DNA from: Pseudomonadota bacterium
GTDB taxonomy: Bacteria > Pseudomonadota > Alphaproteobacteria > Ferrovibrionales > Ferrovibrionaceae
Assembly: GCA_023433835.1 (NCBI GenBank)
Contig: JAEYTW010000026.1
Span: forward strand, 1-12,707
Length of the DNA: 12,707 nt
Direction of reading: 5' to 3'
Shown here: in pieces, positions 6,707 to 12,703 of the stretch
Layout of the letters: the number at the start of each line of letters is the position of its first letter
Numbering within the stretch: the stretch's first letter is position 1
The notes under the pieces: generated by a model
Told to the model about the DNA's origin: nothing
The model's database searches: none
Seen by the model: only the letters and a program-made list of their open reading frames with translations
Program-made: the position numbers and the translations under genes

Positions 6707-7996
6707 TCAGGCGATGGCGCGCTTGATGGCCAGGCTGTCGAGATAGGCTTTTGGGTTGGCCGGATCGAAGACCTTCCCGTCGAAGAAGGTCTCCTTGCCG
6801 CGCGAGGTCGAGGCCGGGATATCGGCGACGCCGATCGACTTGGCTGCGGAGCGCCAGATATCCTCGCGGTTGACCTTGCTGATGACGCCTGCGCTGTCGA
6901 AATCGCCGGGCAGGATGCCCCAACGGATGTTCTCGGTCAGGAACCAGAGTTCATGGCTCTGGAACGGGTAGGAGGCATGGTCGCGCCAGAACTTCATCAC
7001 CAGCGGCGAGTTTTTCACTTCCCGGCCGTCGCCGTAGTTGATGTCGCCGGAGGAGCGGCCGACGATGTCGGCGACCGGCACGTTGAACCAGGCGCGCTTG
7101 CCGACGATCTCGCACATCTCCTTGACGTTTTCGGGTTTGTCGCACCACATCTGCGCTTCCTGCACCGCCATGGTCAGCGCCTGGGCGGCCTTCGGGTTCT
7201 GGTCGACCCAGTCGGCGCGCATCGCAAAGCTCTTCTCCGGATGCCTGGCCCACAACTCGCCGGTCGACAGCGCGGTGTAGCCGATGCCCTGGTTGACCAG
7301 CTGGGCATTCCACGGTTCGCCGACGCAGAAGCAGTCCATCGTGCCGACCTTCATGTTCGCCACCATCTGGGCAGGTGGCACGACGATGGTCTGGACATCC
7401 TTGTCCGGGTCGATGCCGCCGGCGGCCAGCCAGTAGCGGATCCACATGTCGTGCGTACCGCCGCGGAAGGTCATCGCGGCCTTGACCTCCTTGCCTGCGG
7501 CGACCGCCTTGGCGAAGGCATCCTTCAGCGGCGCCGCATCGAGCCGGGCCCCGGTCGCCTGCCAACTCTTGGCGACCGAGATCGCCTGGCCGTCGAGGTT
7601 CAGCCGCGCCAGGATGTACATCGGCACCGGCTGATTGTTCTGCGTCACCTTGCCGGCCGAGATCAGATACGGAAGCGGCGTGAGAATATGGGCGCCGTCG
7701 ATGCCGCCGCCGCCCGAGCCCAGCACGATATTGTCGCGCGTGGTGCCCCAGGATGCCTGCTTGGCGATTTCGACGTCGGGCATGCCGTATTTGGCGAACA
7801 GGCCCTTTTCCTTGGCGATGATCAGCGGCGAGGCATCGGTGAGCGCGATATAGCCCAACACGGCCTTCTTCGTTTCCGGGCCGCTGCCTTGCGCGAAGGC
7901 GCCGGCGGGCAGGGCGGCGCGGGCCGCGGCAAGCAGCGCGGCGGTGCCGGCGGCGCCTTGCAGGAAGCTGCGGCGGCGGATGACGGGATTAGCCAT
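6707..7996 (-). CDS. nrtA: CmpA/NrtA-family periplasmic nitrate-binding protein, Tat-exported
   Basis: A 429-residue NrtA/CmpA-family binding protein. The N-terminus carries a twin-arginine signal (R8-R9-S-F-L-Q, then a long Ala/Leu stretch, AFA cleavage motif at 33-35), so it is probably exported folded. Family landmarks in the mature protein: VLGYIALTDASPLIIAKEKG (46-65), ASWGTTRDN (81-89), IDGAHILTPLPY (99-110), FRGGTHDMWIRYWLAAGGID (177-196), PPAQMVANMKVGTMDCFC and VGEPWN (to 230). Trp83, His103 and the GTHD segment correspond to the anion-binding region in NrtA structures, by recollection of the family. The start overlaps the nasS stop by 8 bp (7989-7996), so the two are translationally coupled. 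It supplies nitrate to NrtB-NrtD. Bicarbonate (CmpA) is less likely given the NasS-NasT regulators. Confidence 0.94.
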   Translation of the reverse strand: MANPVIRRRSFLQGAAGTAALLAAARAALPAGAFAQGSGPETKKAVLGYIALTDASPLIIAKEKGLFAKYGMPDVEIAKQASWGTTRDNIVLGSGGGGIDGAHILTPLPYLISAGKVTQNNQPVPMYILARLNLDGQAISVAKSWQATGARLDAAPLKDAFAKAVAAGKEVKAAMTFRGGTHDMWIRYWLAAGGIDPDKDVQTIVVPPAQMVANMKVGTMDCFCVGEPWNAQLVNQGIGYTALSTGELWARHPEKSFAMRADWVDQNPKAAQALTMAVQEAQMWCDKPENVKEMCEIVGKRAWFNVPVADIVGRSSGDINYGDGREVKNSPLVMKFWRDHASYPFQSHELWFLTENIRWGILPGDFDSAGVISKVNREDIWRSAAKSIGVADIPASTSRGKETFFDGKVFDPANPKAYLDSLAIKRAIA

Positions 7997-9116
7997 GGCG
8001 GAAGGCTCCTTGTTCGCTGGTTTCTTGTGTCTGGGCGGGGGCGACGGCCGGCGGCCGTTCGAACAGCAGCGCCGCGGCCTCGTAGGCCTGCGGCAGGTAG
8101 GTCGCGGCGATCACGGCCGGAATATCGATCTCGAGCGAGGCCTGGCCCCAGCGCTGCATCTGGGCCAGCGTCCATTCCGAATTGATCGCCCGCGGCAGGC
8201 CGGATGCCTTGCGGCCGAAGGTGATGAAGTCGGCGACCTGGCGCTCGTCGCCGTCGCCGGTGGTCAGGATGCGGCCGGCCAGCGCGCGTTCGACCAGGTC
8301 GGCCGGCGCATCGACGAAGGCATGGGTCACCATCAGCCGCGCCGCCTCGGGCCGGTTGGCCGGATCGTCGATCCAGTCCTGCGCCTCGATGACGGCGGCG
8401 ATCAGCGCATGGTGGATCTCCGGCCTTTCCGCAGCCCAGCCCCGGCGCACGGCCAGCACCTTCTCGAAATGCCCGGGGCGGATCTCGACGGTCGCGGCGG
8501 CCACGGCGCCGATGCCGAGGTCGGCGGCGCGCTGGCACCAGGGCTCGCCGACGCAATAGCCGTCGAGATGGCGGGCGGCGAGCTTGGCGACCATCAGGGG
8601 CGGCGGCACCACGGCGATGCGGACATCGCGCTCCGGATCGATGCCCGAGGCGACGAGCCAGGAACGCAGCAGATAATTGTGCGACGACCAGGGAAAGGTG
8701 ACGCCGAAGGTCAGCAGCGGGGCGCCGGCCAGCTTGCGCCGGGCAATGACGCGGGCGAGGCCCTGGCCGGAATTGATCGCGTCGCGCGGGCCGGGCGACA
8801 TCTCCTGCATCTGGCGGCCGAGTTCGGCCGAGACCGTGATGTTGTTGCCGCCGCGGTTCAGCACGATGCCGGAGACCAGCGGCGTGGGGAAAGCAGGCAG
8901 GCCCAGCGTTGCCGCCAGCGGCATCGCCGCCAGCATATGGGCACCGTCGAGCACGCCGACCGAAACCTTGTCGCGGATCGTCGCCCAGGACGGTTCGCGG
9001 GAAAGGACGACGTCGAGGCCGTGGCGGGTAAAAAACCCGCGCTGTTCGGCAACGATCAGCGGCGCCGCATCGACCAGCGGCACGAAACCCAGTTTCAGCC
9101 TCTCCAATCCACTCAT
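7989..9116 (-). CDS. nasS: NasS-type cytoplasmic nitrate/nitrite sensor (NrtA-like)
   Basis: A 375-residue protein of the same fold as NrtA. It begins directly with the binding-domain strand LKLGFVPLVDAAPLIVAEQR (from residue 7), so there is no signal peptide and it should be cytoplasmic. Family landmarks are PSWATIRDK (W44), VLDGAHMLAAMPLAAT (H60), WSSHNYLLRSWLVASGIDP and YCVGEPW. This is the hallmark of NasS, which binds NasT when nitrate is absent and releases it when nitrate binds. The start at 9116 has GCGAGG about 9 bp upstream; the open frame continues to 9236, but that part is the leader and terminator. It is the first gene behind the antitermination leader and overlaps nrtA by 8 bp. 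A second uptake binding protein is the alternative, but the missing signal peptide and nasT next door argue for NasS. Confidence 0.9.
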   Translation of the reverse strand: MSGLERLKLGFVPLVDAAPLIVAEQRGFFTRHGLDVVLSREPSWATIRDKVSVGVLDGAHMLAAMPLAATLGLPAFPTPLVSGIVLNRGGNNITVSAELGRQMQEMSPGPRDAINSGQGLARVIARRKLAGAPLLTFGVTFPWSSHNYLLRSWLVASGIDPERDVRIAVVPPPLMVAKLAARHLDGYCVGEPWCQRAADLGIGAVAAATVEIRPGHFEKVLAVRRGWAAERPEIHHALIAAVIEAQDWIDDPANRPEAARLMVTHAFVDAPADLVERALAGRILTTGDGDERQVADFITFGRKASGLPRAINSEWTLAQMQRWGQASLEIDIPAVIAATYLPQAYEAAALLFERPPAVAPAQTQETSEQGAFRHG

Positions 9117-9143
9117 CCGCACAACCTCGCCTGCCGAAAAGAC

Positions 9144-9203
9144 AAAAAAAGAGGGCGCCAGAAATGCGATCGTCGGATTCCGACAATCGACTTCTGGACG
9201 CCC
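9144..9203 (-). terminator. Intrinsic terminator (attenuator) in the nasS-nrt leader
   Basis: On the minus strand, a long stem of about 22 pairs (5' arm beginning GGGCGTCCAGAAG, 3' arm ending TTCTGGCGCCC, small loop near 9178-9181) is followed by TC and seven T (9150-9144). The T-tract ends about 28 bp before the nasS start. The 5' arm overlaps the third hexaloop hairpin, so the two cannot form together. It stands in front of, not behind, a gene, as an attenuator should. Confidence 0.88.
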
Positions 9204-9242
9204 TTGTCCCGCGGGTTGCAGGCCATCATTGGCCACACCCGC
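9196..9242 (-). promoter_or_regulatory. ANTAR (NasT) two-hairpin RNA target, P1 and P2
   Basis: Two adjacent minus-strand hairpins have six-base loops carrying A at position 1 and G at position 4, closed by C-G pairs. P1 (9242-9211) has inner stem GGCC/GGCC around AATGAT, extended by GCGGGT/ACCCGC with a small internal loop. P2 (9209-9196) has stem GGAC/GTCC around AAGGGC. One base separates them. P2 uses bases of the terminator's 5' arm (9203-9194), so stabilising P2 would block the terminator. This is the architecture known for ANTAR-domain antiterminators, and the ANTAR protein NasT is encoded directly upstream. Confidence 0.8.
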
Positions 9243-9267
9243 CTTTAGTTGCTCGCAATCGCGCCGT

Positions 9268-9285
9268 CGAACCGCCTTTGGTTCG
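9268..9285 (-). promoter_or_regulatory. Additional A1/G4 hexaloop hairpin upstream of P1
   Basis: On the minus strand CGAACC and GGTTCG form a perfect 6-bp stem around the loop AAAGGC, again with A1 and G4 and a C-G closing pair. It lies 25 nt before P1. Known ANTAR targets use two hairpins, so this is either a third binding site, an alternative P1, or a structural element. Confidence 0.55.
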
Positions 9286-9287
9286 GC

Positions 9288-9322
9288 CGGCCGGTCGGGG
9301 GAGGAAAAGCCCTGACCGGCCG
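9288..9322 (-). promoter_or_regulatory. 5' leader hairpin at the predicted transcript start
   Basis: A 9-bp perfect stem (CGGCCGGTC with GACCGGCCG) encloses a 17-nt loop with AGGG and CCCC that may extend the pairing. No T-tract follows. It starts within about 2 nt of the start site predicted from the sigma-54 promoter, so it would cap the 5' end of the leader RNA and may protect it or keep upstream sequence from pairing with the hexaloop hairpins. Confidence 0.5.
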
Positions 9323-9334
9323 CCTATGCTGCGA

Positions 9335-9350
9335 TGCAGAAGGCATGCCA
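9335..9350 (-). promoter_or_regulatory. Sigma-54 (-24/-12) promoter for the nasS-nrtABD unit
   Basis: The minus strand reads TGGCATGCCTTCTGCA. Against the sigma-54 consensus TGGCACG-N4-TTGCA it matches 10 of 12 defined positions, including the essential GG and GC at the correct spacing. The predicted start is near 9324, giving a leader of about 208 nt before the nasS start. Nitrogen assimilation operons are commonly sigma-54/NtrC controlled, so position and context agree. Confidence 0.65.
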
Positions 9351-9386
9351 AAGCCCGATCGGCGGAAAATGCCCCGCTCGAGGGCT

Positions 9387-9419
9387 GTCCCGGATGCGGT
9401 GCTGCCCAACGGCGTGGCA
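9387..9419 (-). promoter_or_regulatory. Possible NtrC-like activator sites
   Basis: Two imperfect dyads lie about 65-95 bp upstream of the predicted start: TGCCACGCCGTTGGGCA (minus strand, 9419-9403) agrees with the 17-bp NtrC pattern TGCACC-N5-GGTGCA at about 8 of 12 defined positions, and GCACCGCATCCGGGAC (9402-9387) has one good half site. The position suits an enhancer, but the matches are imperfect and GC-rich DNA gives such dyads by chance. Confidence 0.3.
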
Positions 9420-9439
9420 TCTGCCGTCAAGCGGTGATC

Positions 9440-9473
9440 AAAAGGCGGGCAGGTGGGTTTTTGCCTAGCCTTT
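9440..9473 (-). terminator. Weak candidate terminator at the end of nasT
   Basis: On the minus strand AAAGGC (overlapping the end of nasT) pairs with GCCTTT, with an inner GGC/GCC pairing and a 12-nt loop; the 3' arm runs into TTTTG. The stem is short and interrupted, so it is only a modest intrinsic terminator. It would separate the nasT transcript from the sigma-54 unit that starts downstream. Confidence 0.3.
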
Positions 9474-10094
9474 GAGCAGGGAGGCGTAGGTGATCAGCCC
9501 TTCGGCGACGTCCACGAGGCGCTTGTTCTGGTCCATCGCGAGCTTGCGCAGCGCCCTGTAGGCCTCTTCCTCGCTCAGGCCCCGCTGTTCCATCAGGATG
9601 CCCTTGGCGCGTTCGACCACCTTGCGGTCGCTCAATGCCGCCTTGGCGGTGTCGAGTTCGCGACGCAGTTTGTCGAATGCGCGGAAACGGGCGATCGCCA
9701 CCTCGATCACCGGCTTGACCCGATGGCGCTCCAGCCCATCGACGACATAGGCGGACACGCCCGCGGCGATCGCCTCGGTGATCAGCCCGGCGCCTTCCGC
9801 CCCGGTGAAGACGACGATCGGCAGCGGCCGGTCGCGGTTGATCGCCGCGACATCCTCCAGCATGTCGCGGCTGGGGGCGTTGAGATCGAGCACGACCATG
9901 TCGGGGCGCAGGTCGGCGATCCGTTCGGTAAGGTCCTCGTCGGGACGGGCGACCCCGGCCAGCACGGCGCCGGCCTCCGCCAGCCCTTCGCGCAGCACGG
10001 CGACGCGTTCGGCCTCGTCGTCGACCACGAGGACGCGCAGGGCCTTGGGAGGCTGGCTGAGACGCTTTGACTCTGGCGGCATCGCTTTGCTCAT
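9465..10094 (-). CDS. nasT: NasT, ANTAR-domain antitermination regulator
   Basis: A 209-residue regulator. Residues 19-140 form a receiver-like domain: LRVLVVDDEAER with D25-D26, Asp70 at the phosphoacceptor place in VVLDLNAPSRD, and Thr97 in VVFTG. The usual switch lysine is replaced by Asp119 in SAYVVDG, as in other NasT proteins, so control is probably by protein partner rather than phosphorylation. Residues 150-205 form the RNA-binding ANTAR domain (SDRKVVERAKGILMEQRGLS, then EEEAYRALRKLAM). Family knowledge: NasT binds two-hairpin leaders and prevents termination; NasS sequesters it when nitrate is absent. The start is uncertain: 10094 (MSKAMPPES) has no good ribosome site; 10082 (MPPES, 205 residues) has GAG at -10. 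It is divergent from the permease and precedes its own likely RNA target. Confidence 0.92.
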   Translation of the reverse strand: MSKAMPPESKRLSQPPKALRVLVVDDEAERVAVLREGLAEAGAVLAGVARPDEDLTERIADLRPDMVVLDLNAPSRDMLEDVAAINRDRPLPIVVFTGAEGAGLITEAIAAGVSAYVVDGLERHRVKPVIEVAIARFRAFDKLRRELDTAKAALSDRKVVERAKGILMEQRGLSEEEAYRALRKLAMDQNKRLVDVAEGLITYASLLKG

Positions 10095-10160
10095 ATTCCG
10101 GGTATGTTGCGATGCAATATCCGCGCCATCAGCCTTCTGGCGTAAGCCCCCGGGCGTGGC

Positions 10161-10166
10161 TACAGT
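10161..10166 (+). promoter_or_regulatory. Possible -10 element of the anion permease gene
   Basis: TACAGT matches 4 of 6 positions of the sigma-70 -10 box and lies 9 bp before the ATG at 10176. A start 7-9 nt downstream would give an almost leaderless mRNA, which agrees with the absence of a Shine-Dalgarno sequence. A -35 candidate (CTGGCG, 18-bp spacing) matches only 3 of 6. Confidence 0.25.
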
Positions 10167-10175
10167 GCGCGCGCC

Positions 10176-11396
10176 ATGACACCAGATCTGCTGACCATCG
10201 CCGCCATCGTGATCTTTGCCGCGACCTATAGTGTGGTCGCGATCGGCAAGGTGCCCGGGTTGCACCTCGACCGGGCCGGGGCGGCGCTGCTCGGCGGCGC
10301 GCTGATGGTGGCAGCCGGCGTGCTGACGCCGGAGGAGGCCTACAAGGCGGTCGACGTCGATACCATCGTGCTGCTGCTCGGCATGATGATCGTCGTCGCC
10401 TATCTCCGGCTGTCGGGCTTCTTCCAGCTGGCGCAATCCTGGGTCGCGGCCCGGGCCGGGCGGCCCCTGACCCTGCTCACGGGGATCGTGGTGCTGTCGG
10501 CCGTCTTGTCGGCCTTCCTGGTCAACGACACCATCTGCCTCGTGATGACGCCGTTCGTCGCTGACCTGGCGTTGCGTCTGCGCCGGGACCCTGTCCCCTA
10601 TCTGCTGGCGGTCGCGATGGCCTCGAACGTGGGCAGCGTCGCGACCATTACCGGCAACCCGCAGAACATGATCATCGGCACGGTCTCCGGCCTGTCCTAT
10701 GGCGGGTTCGCTGCCGCGCTGACACCGATCGCGCTGGCCGGGGCGGCGCTGACCATCGTCCTGATCGCGGCGGTCTACCGGTGCGAATTCTTCGGGGGCG
10801 ATCGCCTGACCCTCGAGGCGGCGCCCGCGCGCTATCACGGCCCGCTGGTCACCAAGGCGCTGGTCGTGCTGGCCGCCATGGTCGCGCTGTTCTTCGCCGG
10901 AGTGCCGATCGCCAAGGTGGCGATCACCGGCGGCGCGCTTCTGCTGATCACCCGCCGGGTCAAGCCGGACAAGGTCTATCGCGAGATCGACTGGCCGCTG
11001 CTGGTGATGTTCTGCGGCCTGTTCATCACCGTGGCGGGGTTGGAGAAGGTGCTGGTCACGCCCGACCTTGTCGCCCGGGTCGGCGGGCTGCAGCTCGACC
11101 GGCCGGGCATGCTGAGCCTGGTGACCGCCGTGCTGTCGAACATCGTCTCGAACGTGCCGGCGGTGCTGGTGCTGAAACCGTTCGTCGCCGCCACCGCCGA
11201 CCCCCAGCGGGCCTGGACGGTGGTGGCCATGGCATCGACCTTGGCCGGCAACTTCACGCTGCTGGGATCGGTCGCCAACCTGATCGTTGCCGAGCGGGCG
11301 AAGGCCTATGGGGTGACGATCCGCTTCATGCCGTATTTCGTCGTCGGCGCACCGTTGACCGTCCTCACCATCCTGTTCGGCGTGTGGTGGCTTTAG
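10176..11396 (+). CDS. ArsB/SLC13-family anion permease
   Basis: A 406-residue, almost wholly hydrophobic inner-membrane protein of the ion transporter superfamily that includes ArsB, NhaD and SLC13/DASS carriers. The internal two-fold repeat is visible: LSAFLVNDTICLVMTPF (N117-D118) and SNVGSVATITGNPQNMIIG (150-168) in the first half, mirrored by LSNIVSNVPAVLV (320-332) and LAGNFTLLGSVANLI (357-370) in the second. Paired hairpin motifs of this kind form the ion and anion sites. A charged loop near 205-224 separates the halves. It most resembles the YbiR/ArsB-like anion transporters; the substrate (arsenite, dicarboxylate, sulfate, nitrite or other) cannot be told. No ribosome binding site is evident. 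It is divergent from nasT (81 bp apart). The stop TAG is part of the target duplication of the IS element that follows. Confidence 0.88.
   Translation: MTPDLLTIAAIVIFAATYSVVAIGKVPGLHLDRAGAALLGGALMVAAGVLTPEEAYKAVDVDTIVLLLGMMIVVAYLRLSGFFQLAQSWVAARAGRPLTLLTGIVVLSAVLSAFLVNDTICLVMTPFVADLALRLRRDPVPYLLAVAMASNVGSVATITGNPQNMIIGTVSGLSYGGFAAALTPIALAGAALTIVLIAAVYRCEFFGGDRLTLEAAPARYHGPLVTKALVVLAAMVALFFAGVPIAKVAITGGALLLITRRVKPDKVYREIDWPLLVMFCGLFITVAGLEKVLVTPDLVARVGGLQLDRPGMLSLVTAVLSNIVSNVPAVLVLKPFVAATADPQRAWTVVAMASTLAGNFTLLGSVANLIVAERAKAYGVTIRFMPYFVVGAPLTVLTILFGVWWL
11393..11396 (+). repeat. Left target-site duplication TTAG
   Basis: TTAG directly before the left inverted repeat, repeated at 12704-12707. 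It fits the YTAR target of the IS5 subgroup. Its last three bases are the stop codon of the permease gene. Confidence 0.85.
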
Positions 11397-11415
11397 CAGG
11401 GTGCGGAAAAACCCT
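11397..11415 (+). repeat. Left terminal inverted repeat of the IS
   Basis: CAGGGTGCGGAAAAACCCT, an exact inverted copy of 12685-12703. The repeat can itself fold (AGGGT with ACCCT). Confidence 0.92.
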
Positions 11416-11475
11416 GTTCGCCAGGGCGTTTGGCGCCTGGTTGATCCGAAACTCAGCTGGCGCGAGGGTTATGTT

Positions 11476-11528
11476 CCGGCTTTTTGAGCCGGTTTTACCG
11501 GAATCCGCCGATTTTAGGCGGATTCCGG
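11476..11528 (+). terminator. Tandem hairpins at the transposase-distal end of the IS
   Basis: Hairpin 1 (11476-11492) is CCGGCT-TTTTG-AGCCGG followed by TTTTA, which resembles a terminator for plus-strand transcripts entering from the permease gene. Hairpin 2 (11498-11528) is a perfect 12-bp stem, CCGGAATCCGCC with its inverse, around a 7-nt loop; on the minus strand it lies 6 nt past the transposase stop. CCGG blocks shared between them allow alternative pairing (11489-11492 with 11498-11501). Confidence 0.5.
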
Positions 11529-11534
11529 GCGCGG

Positions 11535-12632
11535 TCATGCCGCGACCATCAGCTTCGGCAGGCGAACGATGTTGTAGGCGGCGGCCGCGAAGGTGAACAT
11601 CCAATTCACCTTCTCGGTGCCGCGATGGCGGGTTTTGCGAAGGCCAGCGGTGGTCTTGATCCAGCCGAAGACCTCTTCGATCCGCTTCCGGACCCGCAGG
11701 CTGATCGCATAGCCGGGATGCCTGGTGGTGCGGCCATCCAGAGCGCTTCGCCGCCTGACACCGTTCTTGTCCACGCCCTCGTGCCTGGCGATGTGCGGGG
11801 TGACCTTGCGTTTGCGCAGGTCGGCAACGAACTCGCGCACATCGAATGCCTTGTCGCCAGCCAGGGTAATCCGCCGTCTGGTCCCCAATCGATCCACCAA
11901 TGCCAGAGCCGCTTCCCGTTCGGCTGTTCCGCTGGCCGGCGTCAGCATCGCACCGACGACCAGACCGTTGCGGTTCTCCATCAGAACATGGCCCATGAAG
12001 GCAAGACGCGACGGTTGGCCGCTGGACTTGCGGTACAGCTTGGCGTCGGGATCGGTCGTCGAGGCGTGCGTCTTGTTGGAGCGCTTCTCTCCGTGAAAGT
12101 CGCGCTCCCCGTTACGACCCGGGCCAGGCGGCTCGCCGCTGCCGTCCTTGGGACGGAAGCTCTTGATCGACGCCCAGGCCTCGATCAGCGTCCCGTCCAC
12201 CGAGAAGTGGTCATCCGACAGCAGGTCGCGACTGCGTGCCTGTGCCACCACGGCAGCGAGGAACTTCTGCGCCACCTCGCCGGATAAAAGCCGATCCCGG
12301 TTCTTGGTGAAAACCGTCGGATCCCAGATCGCGGCATCCATCGACAGCCCGACGAACCAGCGGAACAGCAGATTGTAGTCCAGCTGTTCCATCAATTGCC
12401 GCTCCGAGCGGATCGTATAGAAGGCCTGCAGCAGCAAAGCCCGCAGCAGCTTCTCCGGCGCTATCGACGGACGACCGACCTTCGAATACAGACCTTCGAA
12501 ATCCGGCGACAAAACCTCGAGCGCCTCATCGGCTATCGCGCGGATCGGACGAAGAGGATGGGCCGCGGGAACACGAGCCTCGCAGCTCACATACGAAAAA
12601 AGCCCTGCCGTCTGATCGTCGCTACCGCGCAT
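11535..12632 (-). CDS. IS5-family DDE transposase
   Basis: A 365-residue transposase. The N-terminal DUF772-type region (about 20-115) includes HPLRPIRAIADEAL, GRPSIAPEKLLRALLLQAFY and the WDPTVFTKNRDRLL motif. The catalytic domain follows with Asp146 (FSVDGTLIEAWAS), Asp260 (LAGDKAFD) and Glu319 in RKRIEEVFGWIK, which fits the R(3)E(6)K signature of the family. A Lys/Arg/Gly-rich insert (155-190) leads to the STTDPDAKLYRK motif. The start at 12632 has a GGAGG ribosome binding site 5 bp upstream, beginning inside the element. The reading frame is intact, with no frameshift, so it can probably be made. It cuts and joins the element's ends at YTAR targets. Confidence 0.95.
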   Translation of the reverse strand: MRGSDDQTAGLFSYVSCEARVPAAHPLRPIRAIADEALEVLSPDFEGLYSKVGRPSIAPEKLLRALLLQAFYTIRSERQLMEQLDYNLLFRWFVGLSMDAAIWDPTVFTKNRDRLLSGEVAQKFLAAVVAQARSRDLLSDDHFSVDGTLIEAWASIKSFRPKDGSGEPPGPGRNGERDFHGEKRSNKTHASTTDPDAKLYRKSSGQPSRLAFMGHVLMENRNGLVVGAMLTPASGTAEREAALALVDRLGTRRRITLAGDKAFDVREFVADLRKRKVTPHIARHEGVDKNGVRRRSALDGRTTRHPGYAISLRVRKRIEEVFGWIKTTAGLRKTRHRGTEKVNWMFTFAAAAYNIVRLPKLMVAA

Positions 12633-12684
12633 CTCATCCTCCGATCTCTCGGAAGAAACGAATCATGGGCCGATCCAAGACGGA

Positions 12685-12703
12685 AGGGTTTTTCCGCACC
12701 CTG
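12685..12703 (-). repeat. Right terminal inverted repeat of the IS
   Basis: Exact inverse of 11397-11415 over 19 bp; similarity ends immediately inside. It lies 52 bp upstream of the transposase start. Confidence 0.92.

Larger units (their letters stand above)
11397..12703 (-). mobile_element. Complete IS5-family insertion sequence, 1307 bp
   Basis: The element is bounded by 19-bp perfect terminal inverted repeats (11397-11415 and 12685-12703) and flanked by 4-bp direct repeats TTAG. It carries one intact transposase gene on the minus strand. Size, one uninterrupted DDE transposase and a YTAR-type 4-bp duplication all place it in the IS5 family, IS5 subgroup. Perfect ends and an intact target duplication suggest a recent, potentially active insertion. 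The 138 bp between the left end and the transposase stop hold two strong hairpins and no gene. Confidence 0.93.

Noticed and set aside
9117..9236. N-terminal extension of nasS to an ATG at 9236
   Set aside because: These codons lie inside the terminator and ANTAR leader; the fold begins right after Met at 9116, which has its own ribosome binding site.
6539..9248. Long plus-strand open frames (548 and 434 residues) over nrtA and nasS
   Set aside because: Both are antisense to well-conserved NrtA-family genes and show no recognisable domain.
10095..10838. Upstream extension of the nasT frame to 10838
   Set aside because: It is antisense to the anion permease and low in complexity; the receiver domain begins near residue 19 from the 10094 start.
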